Shown here: positions 22,893-36,600 of the stretch, in pieces
Position numbering within the stretch: the first letter of the stretch is position 1
Layout: each line of letters starts with the position of its first letter
Assembly: GCA_025642075.2 (NCBI GenBank)
Contig: JAODUO010001348.1
Coordinates: 1-64,000, forward strand
Source: Ridgeia piscesae
Lineage: Eukaryota; Annelida; Polychaeta; Sabellida; Siboglinidae
DNA: 64,000 bases
Direction: 5' to 3'
Notes under the pieces: generated by a model
What the model saw: only the letters and a program-made list of their open reading frames with translations
The model's database searches: none
What the model was told of the DNA's origin: nothing
Program-made: the position numbers and the translations under genes

Positions 22893-25800
22893 CTAAAAAC
22901 AGAACAATCTCTTATCATAACTTGAGGCGGTCTCGCAATAAATAATATTTCTGAAAAGTAGAATCCTTCATCAAATTCTTCACAAAAAATTATGCATACG
23001 AATGATACTGCCCCGATAACAAACATACAAGTTAAGACGTGTTTTTGTGGTCTGTGTCTAGATAATGATTTGGCAAACTGGGAACCAAAGGTTTACATCA
23101 CTTCTGTGATGATATTTGGATCAGTCAATACAAATACCATACTATTCCCTATGGATGTGCATTGTCTAATATACATACACCCCTTATTACAGAGGTGAAA
23201 CCATGCACAACAATTATTTTCTGGTATGAACAGAGAATTTGAAGGGCAAAACCTACGGTAATCACTCGGGTCACCACGTGAATATTGTCTAATTATTTCT
23301 ACATTACAGTTTATTCTCAAAGTTGAATGTATCAGCACAATCACATGAACCTTTGTAACACAGAGAAAGGACTGAAATAGCATATTTCTTATTGTGTAAA
23401 CATTTTTATGCACTATGAATGCTCAAACAATGAGCAACGGAAGACATGCTGCTTGTTGCGTGCTGTATGCTGCATGTTGCGTGCTGCTTGTTGCGTGCTG
23501 TATGCTGCTTGTTGCGTGCTGTATGCTGCTTGTTGCGTGCTGTATGCTGTGTTGCGTGCTATGCTGCGTGTTGCGTGCTGTATGCTGCGTGTTGCGTGCT
23601 GTATGCTGCGTGTTGCGTGTGCATGCTGCATGCTGCGTGCTGCTTGTTGCGTGCTGTATGCTGCGTTTTGTTGCGTTGTATGCGCTGTATGCTGCATGTT
23701 GCGTGCTGCTTGTTGCGTGCTGTATGCTGCTTGTTGCGTGCTGTATGCTTGCTGCATGTTGCTGCTTGTTGCGTGCTGTATGCTGCTTGTTGCGTGCTGT
23801 ATGCTGCTTGTTGCGTGCTGTATGCTGCTTGTGCTGTGCTGCTGCTTGTTGCGTGCTGTATGCTGCTTGTTGCGTGCTGTATGCTGCTTGTTGCGTGCTG
23901 TATGCTGCTTGTTGCGTGCTGTATGCTGCTTGTTGCGTGCTGTATGCTGCTTGTTGCGTGCTGTATGCTGCTTGTTGCGTGCTGTATGCTGCTTGTTGCG
24001 TGCTGTATGCTGCTTGTTGCGTGCTGTATGCTGCTTGTTGCGTGCTGTATGCTGCTTGTTGCGTGCTGTATGCTGCTTGTTGCGTGCTGTATGCTGCGTG
24101 TTGCGTGCTGTATGCTGCTGTTGCGTGCTGTATGCTGCTGTTGCTGTATGCTGCTGTTGCTTGCTGCGTTGTTGCGTGCTGCTATGCTGCTTTTGCGTGC
24201 TGTATGCTGCGTGTTGCGTGCTGTATGCTGCGTGTTGCGTGCTGTATGCTGCGTGTTGCGTGCTGTATGCTGCTGTTTGCGTGCTGTATGCTGCTGTGCT
24301 GCTGTATGCTGCTTGTTGCGTGCTGTATGCTGCGTGTTGCGTGCTGTATGCTGCGTGTTGCGTGCTGTATGCTGCGTGTTGCGTGCTGTATGCTGCGTGT
24401 TGCGTGCTGTATGCTGCGTGTTGCGTGCTGTATGCTGCGTGTTGCGTGCTGTATGCTGCTTGTTGCGTGCTGTATGCTGCTGCTGCTTTTCGCGTGCTGT
24501 ATGCTGCTTGTTGCGTGCTGTATGCTGCTTGTTGCGTGCTGTATGCTGCTTGTTGCGTGCTGTATGCTGCTTGTTGCGTGCTGTATGCTGCGTGTTGCGT
24601 GCTGTATGCTGCTTGTTGCGTGCTGTATGCTGCTTGTTGCGTGCTGTATGCTGCTTGTTGCGTGCTGTATGCGCTGTTGCGGCTGTATGCTGCTTGCGTG
24701 CTGTATGCTGCTTGTTGCGTGCTGTATGCTGCTTGTTGCGTGCTGTATGCTGCTTGTTGCGTGCTGTATGCTGCTTGTTGCGTGCTGTATGCTGCTTGTT
24801 GCGTGCTGTATGCTGCTTGTTGCGTGCTGTATGCTGCTTGTTGCGTGCTGCATGCTGCGTGTTGCGTGCTGTATGCTGCTTGTTGCGTGCTGTATGCTGC
24901 GTGTTGCGTGCTGTATGCTGCGTGCTGTTGCTGCGTGTTGCGTGTTATGCGGTGTGCGTGCGTATGCTGCGTGTTGCGTGCTGCATGTTGCGTGTTGTGT
25001 ATGCCTTTGCGCCATGTTGTCTATCTCAGATGTGACATGTATGCAGTTTGTTCGATGATTCACATGTATGCAGTTTGTTCGATGATTCACCACTGATAGC
25101 TTGTGCTACTTTCTGCCATATGAAAAATTAACAGATGCCCATCCAAGCCCAGTGCTTCTGTTGGTGATAATACGGTACGACTTCTTTCCTTCCAGTCTAT
25201 TTGAAACACAAAACTTGGACTGAAAATGAAGCTCGCTCACCTGAACATCTTGAGTTGTTCTGTGGTCAACTCCAACTGCTTTGCTTTCATGTGAGCCACC
25301 TTCACAATCTGAAATGAGACCAGTAATTGTAATTTAAAATTTAATCAATATCCCTAAAAAACCTGCAGTTAATTTTATTCTATTCTATTCTATTCTATTC
25401 TATTCTATATAGATTCTGCAAAATATGTATGCATCCCTCAAAACTGCCATCAAAGCGCTATCTATTGCTCTAAAACATCATTATAACACTGTTTAAAAAC
25501 AAAACGTACTACCTTACTATAATATAAACACTGTGATGTTACATCACTTAATTTAGCTGGTTCATCCTTCAAGTAAAACACGCTTTTTTGAGCAGAAAAG
25601 TGTTTTTCCAAAACATGAATTCACAGAAGAAAAAAAACTGTGACAATGCCAACCCTGAACAACAGGTGGCGCTACTAGTTCGATTTCAATATGGCGTACC
25701 ACTGAGTGACTTTGCTCTCTGGTTGAGATGCCTAGCTAGTACTTACGTCGTCTGGTATGTTGGCCAGTCGGGCTGCGTTGAAGCCGTAACTCTTGGGACA

Positions 25801-28800
25801 GGCGCCTGAGACGAACTTGTAGAGGAATGTGATGGTTTCTTGGCTTGGGTCGTCACTGTTCTCGTTCTCCACCATACAGGCCTGAAACATCGGGAAAATA
25901 CATCCGTGGGGAGTGCCGCCATCTTCTAGTTATCTAAATGTGAGATAGTTATGTATCTAAAACACAAGATGTTTTGTCATGAATACTATTTGCCTTCTTT
26001 TCATCAAGAATTATATACAATGTATATATTAATTAGAGTGGCCACATTTTACATGGTGAAAAAAACATTTTAAAAATTAACGGGCTAAAAAGGTGCGGTC
26101 GCATGAGAAACCAACTGTGGCGAAATGTCAGAAAAAGCCATTTAGAGAAAAGTTTTGGTCATTTTATGTCGGAATAAGAGCCTTATTGAAACATTCAATT
26201 TCTCTTTAGATGTTTTCAAACTTTCGCAGATAATAATAATAACGATTTCTTTTGCACCAACATCCTCGAAGATCAAGTTCAGTGGTGCAAAAAGATGAAG
26301 ATCAAGTTCAGTGGTGCAAAAAGATGAAGATCAAGTTCAGTGGTGCAAAAAGATGAAGATCAAGTTCAGTGGTGCAAAAAGATGAAGATCAAGTTCAGTG
26401 GTGCAAAAAGATGAAGATCAAGTTCAGTGGTGCAAAAAGATGAATATCAAGTTCAGTGGTGCAAAAAGATGAAGATCAAGTTCAGTGGTGCAAAAAGATG
26501 AAGATCAAGTTCAGTGGTGCAAAAAGATGAAGATCAAGTTCAGTGGTGCAAAAAGATGAAGATCAAGTTCAGTGGTGCAAAAAGATGAAGGTGCTGACTG
26601 AGTTTTTGCCTTCAAACCTAAGTCATTTGTCCTAGCAAAGATGTCTGCACAGAACACAATCTACAGATGTGTGGCGGTACACGAAAATGTGCCATGTGTT
26701 TAATCCTTCAATCGCAGGTGAACATGTTCAGTGGAACACAATCAGTACTTCTCTGAGAAGTATTCAGCCACCACAGCGTGGATACTATTCGTACACAAAT
26801 ACCCACTGTCTATATCCAGGTGATTCACAAAAATGAGTCGACTGGAACAACTCAGACTGACCAACTTGCCTGAGACGCGAAACACCCGACCATAATGTTT
26901 CGACTGAGAACCTAATGGTCTAACCACGCCGCCACCAGCCCCAACACATACGTACCATGTGACCCAGCCTGACATTGCTGTCGTGCGAGAATTCTTCAAC
27001 CAGGGAGTGGTAGTGAGTGGAGAACAGTGTTCGGCAACGGACGTTGGTCGACAGCTCATTGACAACAGCGCAGGCAATTGCAGTGCCATCGTATGTCGCT
27101 GTACCCCGACCTAGGACACAGTGGCAGTTGTAGATCAGTGTCACATACACTTATCACAGTCCCTATCACTGCCATATATATATATATATTTCATAACATT
27201 GCTATGCTGTTTTATCATATTTATTTATCTTATAATACCTTATAATAATAATAAAACTTTATTTAACACCATGAAATCCGGGACGTCTGTCCCATTCACG
27301 GATGTGTACATACATGTAAATAACTAGACTTTGTGATAATAAATCTGCGTATACTGATTAAATAATGATGACAGTAATAAAATAAAAGTACTGATACACT
27401 GTGATAAAAACCGTGTATAATATGCTATGTATAAATTAAGTCATATATGTATGTATATATTAAATTATATTCTTTAAAATGATTACTAGATATATGAAAT
27501 TAGAAACAAAGCACTAATACTAGCAATACTGCAATGATAGTAATAAACATAAAAATATTAATATATATATTATGTATATAATAATAAGTTAAGCAAAAAT
27601 ATAACGTTCGCTGTGTAAAACTAGTTATGTAGAAAATAAAAATGTCTTATAATATCGCAAGAGTATTTTATTTATGTACCTTACTAAATACTAGCAACAT
27701 CCATTGTTTACATACGTGAGTTTATTGTGTACACACATTACTACCGGCATGTGATTATAATTACATTGTTTTTATGCACCATCCTCAGTATAAAGTGTAT
27801 CGCCATGCCATGGACAATAAAGGTTATTATTATTACCCACCCTACTACCATCTGCCGACTACACCCTGTGCTATGATATCACCATGGTGATAGTTCTCCC
27901 GAGCCGGACTACTTATATGGGATGCGTTGCCAGGAAACAGTGATTTGTTATCTCCATGGATGCATTCAAAGCGTCCCTCAAAACACCTTTTTTTAACATT
28001 CATGTTGATATTGTCTGATATGTTGCCATAAGGTTATGTCTACTTGTTTTTATTTAGTGTACAACATCAGTGGCTTTAACTTTTGTTATGAATACGCAGG
28101 GTCATTGTGTACTATACAAGACCGGAAATGCAAAATAATTTGCGATGTTATACTAAGTTATTGTCATAGCTGAATATATGTTTACCTAACTAACTCTCAG
28201 GTATCTGCTGTATCAATGTAAACAGTTTTATTGTAGTGATTTAACAAGATTGTCACCAAGAGAATCAATTAGATGGCAGGTGGACTAGGAAGCCCTTTGG
28301 CTTATCGAGAGTCCAACCTATCTATCTAAGTGTACCCCGCCCTTCTTAGGTATATGTCCATTTTATTTTTAAATATATTGACACTACTAGCACCCACACA
28401 ATCAGCTGATAATCTGTTCCATTCATTTACTGTTCTTTATGAAAATGAGAATTTTCTAATATCTAGTCTACACTGCTTCTTTGCTAATGTAACTCCATGT
28501 CCTCTAGTCCTTCTCTCATCCTTAACCAAAAAAAAATTTATTTCTGTCAATATTTTTATACCCATTCAATATTTTAAATACCTTATGACCTTATGATTAG
28601 AAAAAAAACATTTGCCACTTCTCAGACCATTCGGTCAACTTATTAAGATAATCTTGTAAATGCTGTCTATCTGCATCACTTAAAATTTTTCTAATCATAA
28701 GGTTATTTGTAGACAGTAGCGCAGTACATAATTTCAATAAGTTCATAAGTATTATCATAACATTAAGTAAAAAATCCCATTTTATTACGGATTCATCGTA

Positions 28801-29022
28801 ACCATAACTCAGCAGATACTGCTAGCTGTCCAGAGGCGGTGACCTTTTGACCTGATTACAACACAGTACAAGTGAGACCACCCACCAAGTTCATCCAGGA
28901 GTACAAGGGAGTGTCGCGTGGCATGCTGCAGGATCGCTGACGTCTCACTGAGCTCCACAAAGAACGTACTCTCACCTGTAACCATTGACACCGGTGTTCA
29001 GTGGGTACACACTGTGTGTGTG

Positions 29023-29054
<32 letters not shown>

Positions 29055-32000
29055 TGCGTGCGCGTGCGTCTGTGTGCATGTGAGTGTGTCTGTGTGTGCG
29101 TGCATGCATGCGTTTTTACTAGGCTTGTTAAATATCCAGTGTGAAATCCCACTGTGTGAATAGACGCAAAGCAACAGGTAACTTCGGTAAAACGAGGTTA
29201 ATGACCTTTCTTTATTCCTATCACCCTACTGCGTGTGTGCGTCACCAACCTGCCATGATGCGATCACAGGCGCCGAGACGAGTGAAGGCTCTGTCCACCG
29301 GAGACAGGCGACACTTACTCGCCGGCACATAGCACCCCTGCAAGACAACATGTCAGAACCGTGATGGACAGCCACTTCTCTTTCCTCACACACGGCTACC
29401 TTCTTCTCACAACTGTTTTTTTCAATGATGAACTTATACTGATCTCATCAGCAACTGGAAGGTCGTATAGAGCAAAGTATCCAATCCTTAGGAATGCTCA
29501 AAACGCTTTATACATTTACACATTTACCTGGCAGACCTGTTCAATCGAACACCATCTCCACGTCCAACCAAAATGCAATTATTGCACGAAGACCATTCAT
29601 ACACAAATATCCACCATTGTCTACAGCCAGGTACTTGTACATACAGCTGAGTGAACTAGAGCCATGTAGAGTGAAAACATACACAAGATTTGAACCCAGG
29701 TTCTCTTAGTTGAGAGTCCAAAGCTCTCGCCACTGCGCAACTACAAAGCAATATTACATAAGTTATGTGACAACGCCACCTACCAGTTGCGCCATGACCA
29801 CGATGATCCCAACTTGACGCATCAGGGTTGACTTGCCACCCATGTTAGGTCCTGTTACCAAGACAACCTGACTGTCATCAGAGGTGTCATCCTCGGGACC
29901 CTAAAACACAACCGTACACAGCTCAGCAGGTGTTTTCGCCTGATTTCCTGTAGGTTAGAACACGTTTTAGTGATTCATCAGCATGCAAGGTTAGTAATGT
30001 TGAATAAAATCTCATGCAGTGTTGAATAAAATACATTAAAATGAAAACTGAGTATGTCAGTTGGTGGTAAATAAGACACCAAATGACATTCAAGGAAACT
30101 GGAAAGAGAATCAGTTCAAAAAGCTTTGGTTCCTACAGTTCACTAACTACACAAAAGATGGCACCACCGTCATCGTGAGCCTAGCCATTGTTACAGCAGA
30201 TGAAAGGATTCATAAGATGGACATGTATGGACAATCCAACAATTACTCCAACAAAATTCAAATACCATATTGTCCTCAATAGATGCGCACTACCTAATAG
30301 ACACCCACCCCCTTTTTAGATGTGAAACAATCCATAAAAATGTATTTAAGGAGTGATGCAAAAATGCAACACAGTAGACGCTACAATTACAGCAAAGATG
30401 TCACCCAGACTAATGCTATTCAAAGATAATAATTATGCAACCGAACCATTAGACTTTCATAGATTGGTGAGACTTTCATAAGTAAATATATAGTAAATGT
30501 AAATGCTTACCACAAAGAAGGCTTTTATTTTATGGTTCTATCAGAGAGAGGCCTTCATGTGCATCAAACAAATGGCGGATTTGTTTACGTTGGATTAAAT
30601 GCTGACTGTTCGCGTAATGTTTCCGAGCAACAACGGAACACATACAGTGTTTTTTTTCTGACTGTTGCTACATACAAACATCTATAAACAACAGACAAGG
30701 GCAAAATCTAACCTATAATCCCGCATGACATTTATATGGCAATGTAAGTCGGGACATATCCTTGTATGTTTATGGCAGTTTTTACATTCACACAATAGTG
30801 AATGTGGACACAGCTCTCTATCTCGCACCAAACTCACCTCCGCAGTGCCAATGACTGTATCATTTGGAATGAAGTCTGTCCCAGCAAATGTGTGACTGAT
30901 GCAGGGATGGCGGCCGTCTCTTATCTCCAGCAGAGGCTGAAGCAAAACACATCATATGGTACATAGGAGAAGAACAAGTAAAACACTACTGTACTGTGGG
31001 GAGGTGGTACTGGCACGTAGAGCGAAAGGGCGACGTGGACTTGGCAAATTCCTGTACAAAGTTAGTGGAGGGGACAGCTCCCGTTGATAGCCCAGGACCA
31101 CCTAGCAGGACTGTGTGTCTGTGGACTTCAGTTGATGGGTATCAACTCACGGGATGCCGAGGATTGTGATAGGCGGAGGAAGGCGGTTGGGAGGAAGGTG
31201 AACCCAACACCTCAAAACACTGCCGTTAAATGACTATGATGGTGATAATGTCTTCCTTATTAACTCATTTGTTTTACAAAGTTCTCGTGTCTGTCTCGTA
31301 CAGGTGTATCTTGAAACAATTTGTTGCCAAGCAAGACATGTAATGTTGAAATGCAACTGCGTTGGTTGCTGAGTTTGTTGTTTGTTGTGTGCTCTGCCTC
31401 TGGCTTCTGCTCTGCCATCAGCATCACGGTTCCAATCCGACTGCATTTCACACCATTCTGTTGTGTAACTAACATCTGGTTTGTGAGACGATTTCTGTTT
31501 CTTTAAAATGTGACCAATTCCTTTGTTCAATAAATATAAATAAAAGCAGACCACAATAAACAATATGTGTATCCATAAATAAACTTTACTACATTTTTGC
31601 TGACATTCATTCTAATGATAAGAAAGTCAATTTAATATTTTTTGGAATGAACTTATCAGAACTGCTGTAAAATACAAACAACTAAGCAGTTTGAATGACA
31701 ACACTTGCTTGGGCAGGATACAGGTTCATTACACTAAATGGACTATAATATTTAGTGCACTGCTTGATTGTTACTGTCACACAACTCACAGTACAAATCA
31801 GTTCTATGGCGCAGGATCCAGACCTTACTTTCTGGCTATTCATACACAAATAATCCCCACTGACAAGGCACTCATGTATACAGGCAAGTAAAATGGAGCA
31901 ATGTAGAATTAATAGTGTTGGTCAGGTCTTGTGTATCTTACATAAAATAAGATAAGAATACTTTATTAATCCCTGCATGGAAATTACAGTTCTGCTTGTG

Positions 32001-33604
32001 TGCTTGTATAAACATGCAAAGGCAAATATCACAAAAAATAAAACGAAATAAAAATCACACTAAAACAGACATACCCGTGGTAAACATTAAAACATTACTG
32101 AAACATTAAAATCAGACCAACATATCTGCATCCGTTTCAAATAAAGCTGCTATTAAAAAATTTTAATAAGAAAATCCATATCGAGTGTTTATAATGGATG
32201 ATGAGTCTACCTGATCACATGACATGACGAATTCGGGTCGACACAAGGCGCCCCCTGTTGCACATTTGCTGTACTCAGAGAGACTGCGGAGAGCGTCAAG
32301 AACGGACAGGCACTGCACTGCCATCTGCCACTTGGTGTAGCTGCAAATGTCGATACAACATGTATATGATGGCACAATGTCCAGATCTTATTAATTTTCA
32401 ATATCACATTATATTGAAATGTTATGCCATTTAATCGTCGTTCTGCAGATAAATTCACACGCTTACTTCTTATCAAACGCTGCAAATATTCGCCTCATGC
32501 TGTCCTTGATTGCGACGTCTCTCTTTTCCTCTGCCTCCACCAGGGTTGCTAGTAGTCGGTCCACGGTGGCGGTGCGATAGCGACGGAAGCCTTTCTTCTG
32601 CGAGGCCACCTCATAATCCCGCGGAACGTTCTTCACCGCACTGTCGGGAACCTCGATTTGGAACCGGTTCTTACCCAGACCCCAGTAGCTCAGGGTCTGA
32701 AAAACAGGGTCATCAGGGGTCAAAATTAAGAAATTTACCCGATGGACCAGTATCCTTAATATGTTACTTGTTCCTGTTAAAATCGATAGTCCCCACATTT
32801 CGGTGTATGTTGTAAAAATTTGACAATTTTATGAAAATGTGTAATGTGCACGCAAGCCTTAAGTGTCACATGTTGAAATGACTGCCTTGTAATTTGTTCA
32901 CAAAAATGCTACACCCACCATATATTGACATGCCCCATATATCTACTGCTCCAACAAAGACAGCATACGAGTATGTAGAGACTAGGTAAACTAACTACAT
33001 CTGGTTAAATAGTTAGAACACAATTAGTTTACCAAAGTTGAATTTAAATGACTGTATGTAGATATCAGGGAGGTAAATGCATGAAACTATGTGTATTGAA
33101 ATAGAAACAAACAAAAAATGGTCAGGGGCCCAGTCAGTGCGCAACCTACCCGACACCCCAGACGTTGTTTCTGCTTGTCGAGATACGTGTCCAACTCTTG
33201 CCTTGTTTCTTTGATGTCCTCAATGGCGGTGTCATAGTCTGGGTCAACTCCTGCAATTGGCAACACGAAATACAGCTACAAATCACTGAAGTCAGTAAAA
33301 GTAAAGACACGTTTTAAGAGTTGTAGTACACAGGTCTCAGAATTGTTTTACAGACCTGTTAAATTAAACACCGTCTTGTCTTATCTGGGAAGTATCCAGC
33401 TACATTGCGACTACTGTATAAAGACAATTTCGTGCACAAATATCCACTGCTGTCAATAGCCAGGTACTCATTCATACACAAGAGTAAACTGGAGCAATGT
33501 AGCATTAACAAATTTGACCAAGGTGTGACACCACAGCATGGGAAGCAAACCCAGGTTTTTGTTGTTGAGTGGCCAATGCTAGAGCCACAGTGCCACCGTT
33601 GTGA

Positions 33605-33674
<70 letters not shown>

Positions 33675-36600
33675 CATTTTGTGAAGTTTAGTAAAGTTAG
33701 TAAAGTCATTTACTTACTCACTGGTCGAGGTACGACAGGACATAATAGTATATGCGAGGATATTATAATAGATTCGTCAAAAGGCAACTTAGATAATCTT
33801 ATTTGTGACGTCTTCATATAAAGTAGCTGAACGATAGTTTAAGTTTCACCAAAATACCAGTAGCACATAAATCAAAACTCCACGACATTTTCAAGAAATG
33901 TATTACAATTCAAACAGCGTCAACTGGAACCCTAACAGTAGTCACAGTGTATAACAAATAGAATATGTTTCTGGTACTACTACGAGTCAAGCTGCCTGCT
34001 TCCGTGCAGACTAACCCTTAGTTGGGGTGATCACTCCTGCAGTCTTTGCCTTGTCGTGGTCGAATGCACTCTAAAAGAAAACATCTGTTGTTAGCGATTG
34101 TAAGACTACTGGATTTCCACTAAGATTTAGCTTTACTTGTAATCAATGTTATCATTAGACAACTCAACTGGTTGCTATGCAATGGCAGAACGACGAACAC
34201 CCAAATTGATTAGCCACATTATTTCTGTCAGAAACCAAGCTGTGAATGCAAATTAACTTGCTTCACTGTCTGCATTTTACATATTCATTTTGAGCCAAGA
34301 TGTTCAATTTATTACACATTCCTCCAACATTTCCTGCCAAGGCTGCTCTAAACTTTGCCCTGGAAGTCTAGAGTCAGAATAAGAGCTACGCCTCCACTCA
34401 CAAACACAGGCTCTCAAACATCACGTAAGCTCGCTAAATCAATACAACAGAACAATTGACTTCTCTCGATATGCACGTGTAAAACTAAGCAAACATGATA
34501 GGGTGAACATACGTTGAAGAACTTGAGCATCTCTGTGAGGTCGGGGAATCTACCCTCACCCTCACCCTCTTCAAAGGTCACTGTTCTTCTCAGCAGTGTT
34601 GACCTACACGTGGCAGAGAATTTGTGACAACTCCGTCCCACGACCTCGTAACGTCTCGCAACCAACATTCAGTTTCACACACTGGCTTTTCAAAACACTG
34701 AAGGTTTCAACTACGCTATTTGTGTTGTGGGATGTATTTTTTTCCAAAAAGAAGACACTGACCGATGCACCACTAAACAATTGTTTATCTTGACCACGTC
34801 TTAACACCGGTCACTACTTTTCACTACGAGGTTAATGAATGTGGTTACTGAGCTTTACTCTACCATAATGCATGCCTGTGACATCATCAAACATGGGTTG
34901 GTGGTTCTTAATTTTTTTCAAAACCTTACACCATTAATTAATTATATTCAGTTTATCATAACACCCACTGACGTTGGCTGGCAATTTATAAATCACACAT
35001 AGACCAGCACACCATTTCTGTGGCAGTTTTGGTGGTGGTGGCGTCCCGGTGGCATATACTGTATAACGCACCCCATTTATAACGCTGTTCCATTTTGTGG
35101 ACCCCAACTACCGTGTTATAACGATGTGTGACTGTGCTTCTGTTATGTATAATCTGAATTGTTAGTTTGAAGAAACAAAATACATAAATAATTGGACAGA
35201 CTCATCTATTCAGTTTTTAACATCGCTTACTTGAACTTTGGGGCAGCTGTCTGTAACTGCTCCACTGCTGTCATTGCTGTTCGGAATCCAGAAAGTGCTG
35301 CAAGGAAATCTTCAATCTTCCTCTTGCTAAACAGCGACAACAAAGACAATGTAGCGACCTAAGTAAATTTCAAGCAGAAATCTTCAATGTTGTGGAGTTA
35401 AAATTACAAGTATGTCCTGTCCTGTCTATGAAAGTTAATTCAGTCAACAGAACCTTCCTTATCTATTATAGTTCTTTTAAATGACGTCTTCTGTTGGTGT
35501 CCTTTTAGTCCATCACAGATATGGTTTTCTCTCCTGACTTTGTTAATGTGATGCGCAGACAAAAGATTATACCAGCTATAATATCTGATAAAATTATGTG
35601 CATATTACAGGAACATGTATTAGGATAACTGATGAAATGATAAAAACGAAAACAGTTTGTAACCAGGCGCAATAATCTACGATGTAGGATCGGATGAGTC
35701 TTCAAGCAGCACACATGGGTGACTGAGGTCAAGGGTCAATCTCTCACCTGTATGTGACTTCCTCAAAGAATATGGCCCTGCTGTCTGGATGGGACTTCAT
35801 CCGGTTTGCAGACCCCAAAGTGTGGATCCTAAGAGGAGATGCACAGACCAATTTCTAGTTTGTAGTTGGCAAAATAAAATACATGTGATATGCAAATTTA
35901 CTTATATTTTGCAATACAGGTTCACAATTTGTTTACCTCGTATCCCCTAAAATATTGTCTAGATACTTTGTCTATTGCAAGTAATCTTCCATTTTTAAAA
36001 CACCCTAACCCTAACAGACCACAGTTGTGTCAACTTAAGAGCTATTTCTTACACATCTAGACTTATGCTTGAACAAGTAGAGGACGCGTCTGGTTCAGTT
36101 GTCAGTCGCTTTATGGAGACTACACTAAAGACTCACTCTATGCTAAATATTCACTATGTTTTCTCTGGCTGCAACCAAGATTTCACAAAAAGACTTGCTT
36201 GAAATAATCTTAAATTGGAAATATAATTTTGTATTCCCACCCTAAGCTATCAGAGGCCCTTCCTCCTTCACGACTACGCCAAGTGATAACTGTATGTTGT
36301 GTCTCCAAGATCAGATTCCTGAAGACACATCTGCTTTAGAAGCATGTTGTTATTATTATGATTTGTAAATATGATTGTCTAATAACGACGACTATTGAAG
36401 GATTAACAATCAATATTCATTATTATATTGTGTACCGTTCTTCATGAAATCAACTAAATTAACCAAACGTTAGGATTTCATCAATTTCTAAATATTTTCT
36501 AAATACCTCTACCTTTACAGCAGATCGAAAACGAACTCAAATGTTGCTACTGGTATTTTTGCAGGTATTTTTACAGGTATTCATACAGGTATTTTTGCAG

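Noticed and set aside
23408..25096. Three overlapping plus-strand Cys/Leu/Ala-rich ORFs of more than 500 codons
   Set aside because: All three frames of a 21-bp repeat are open; the array lies inside the last MSH6 intron on the opposite strand.
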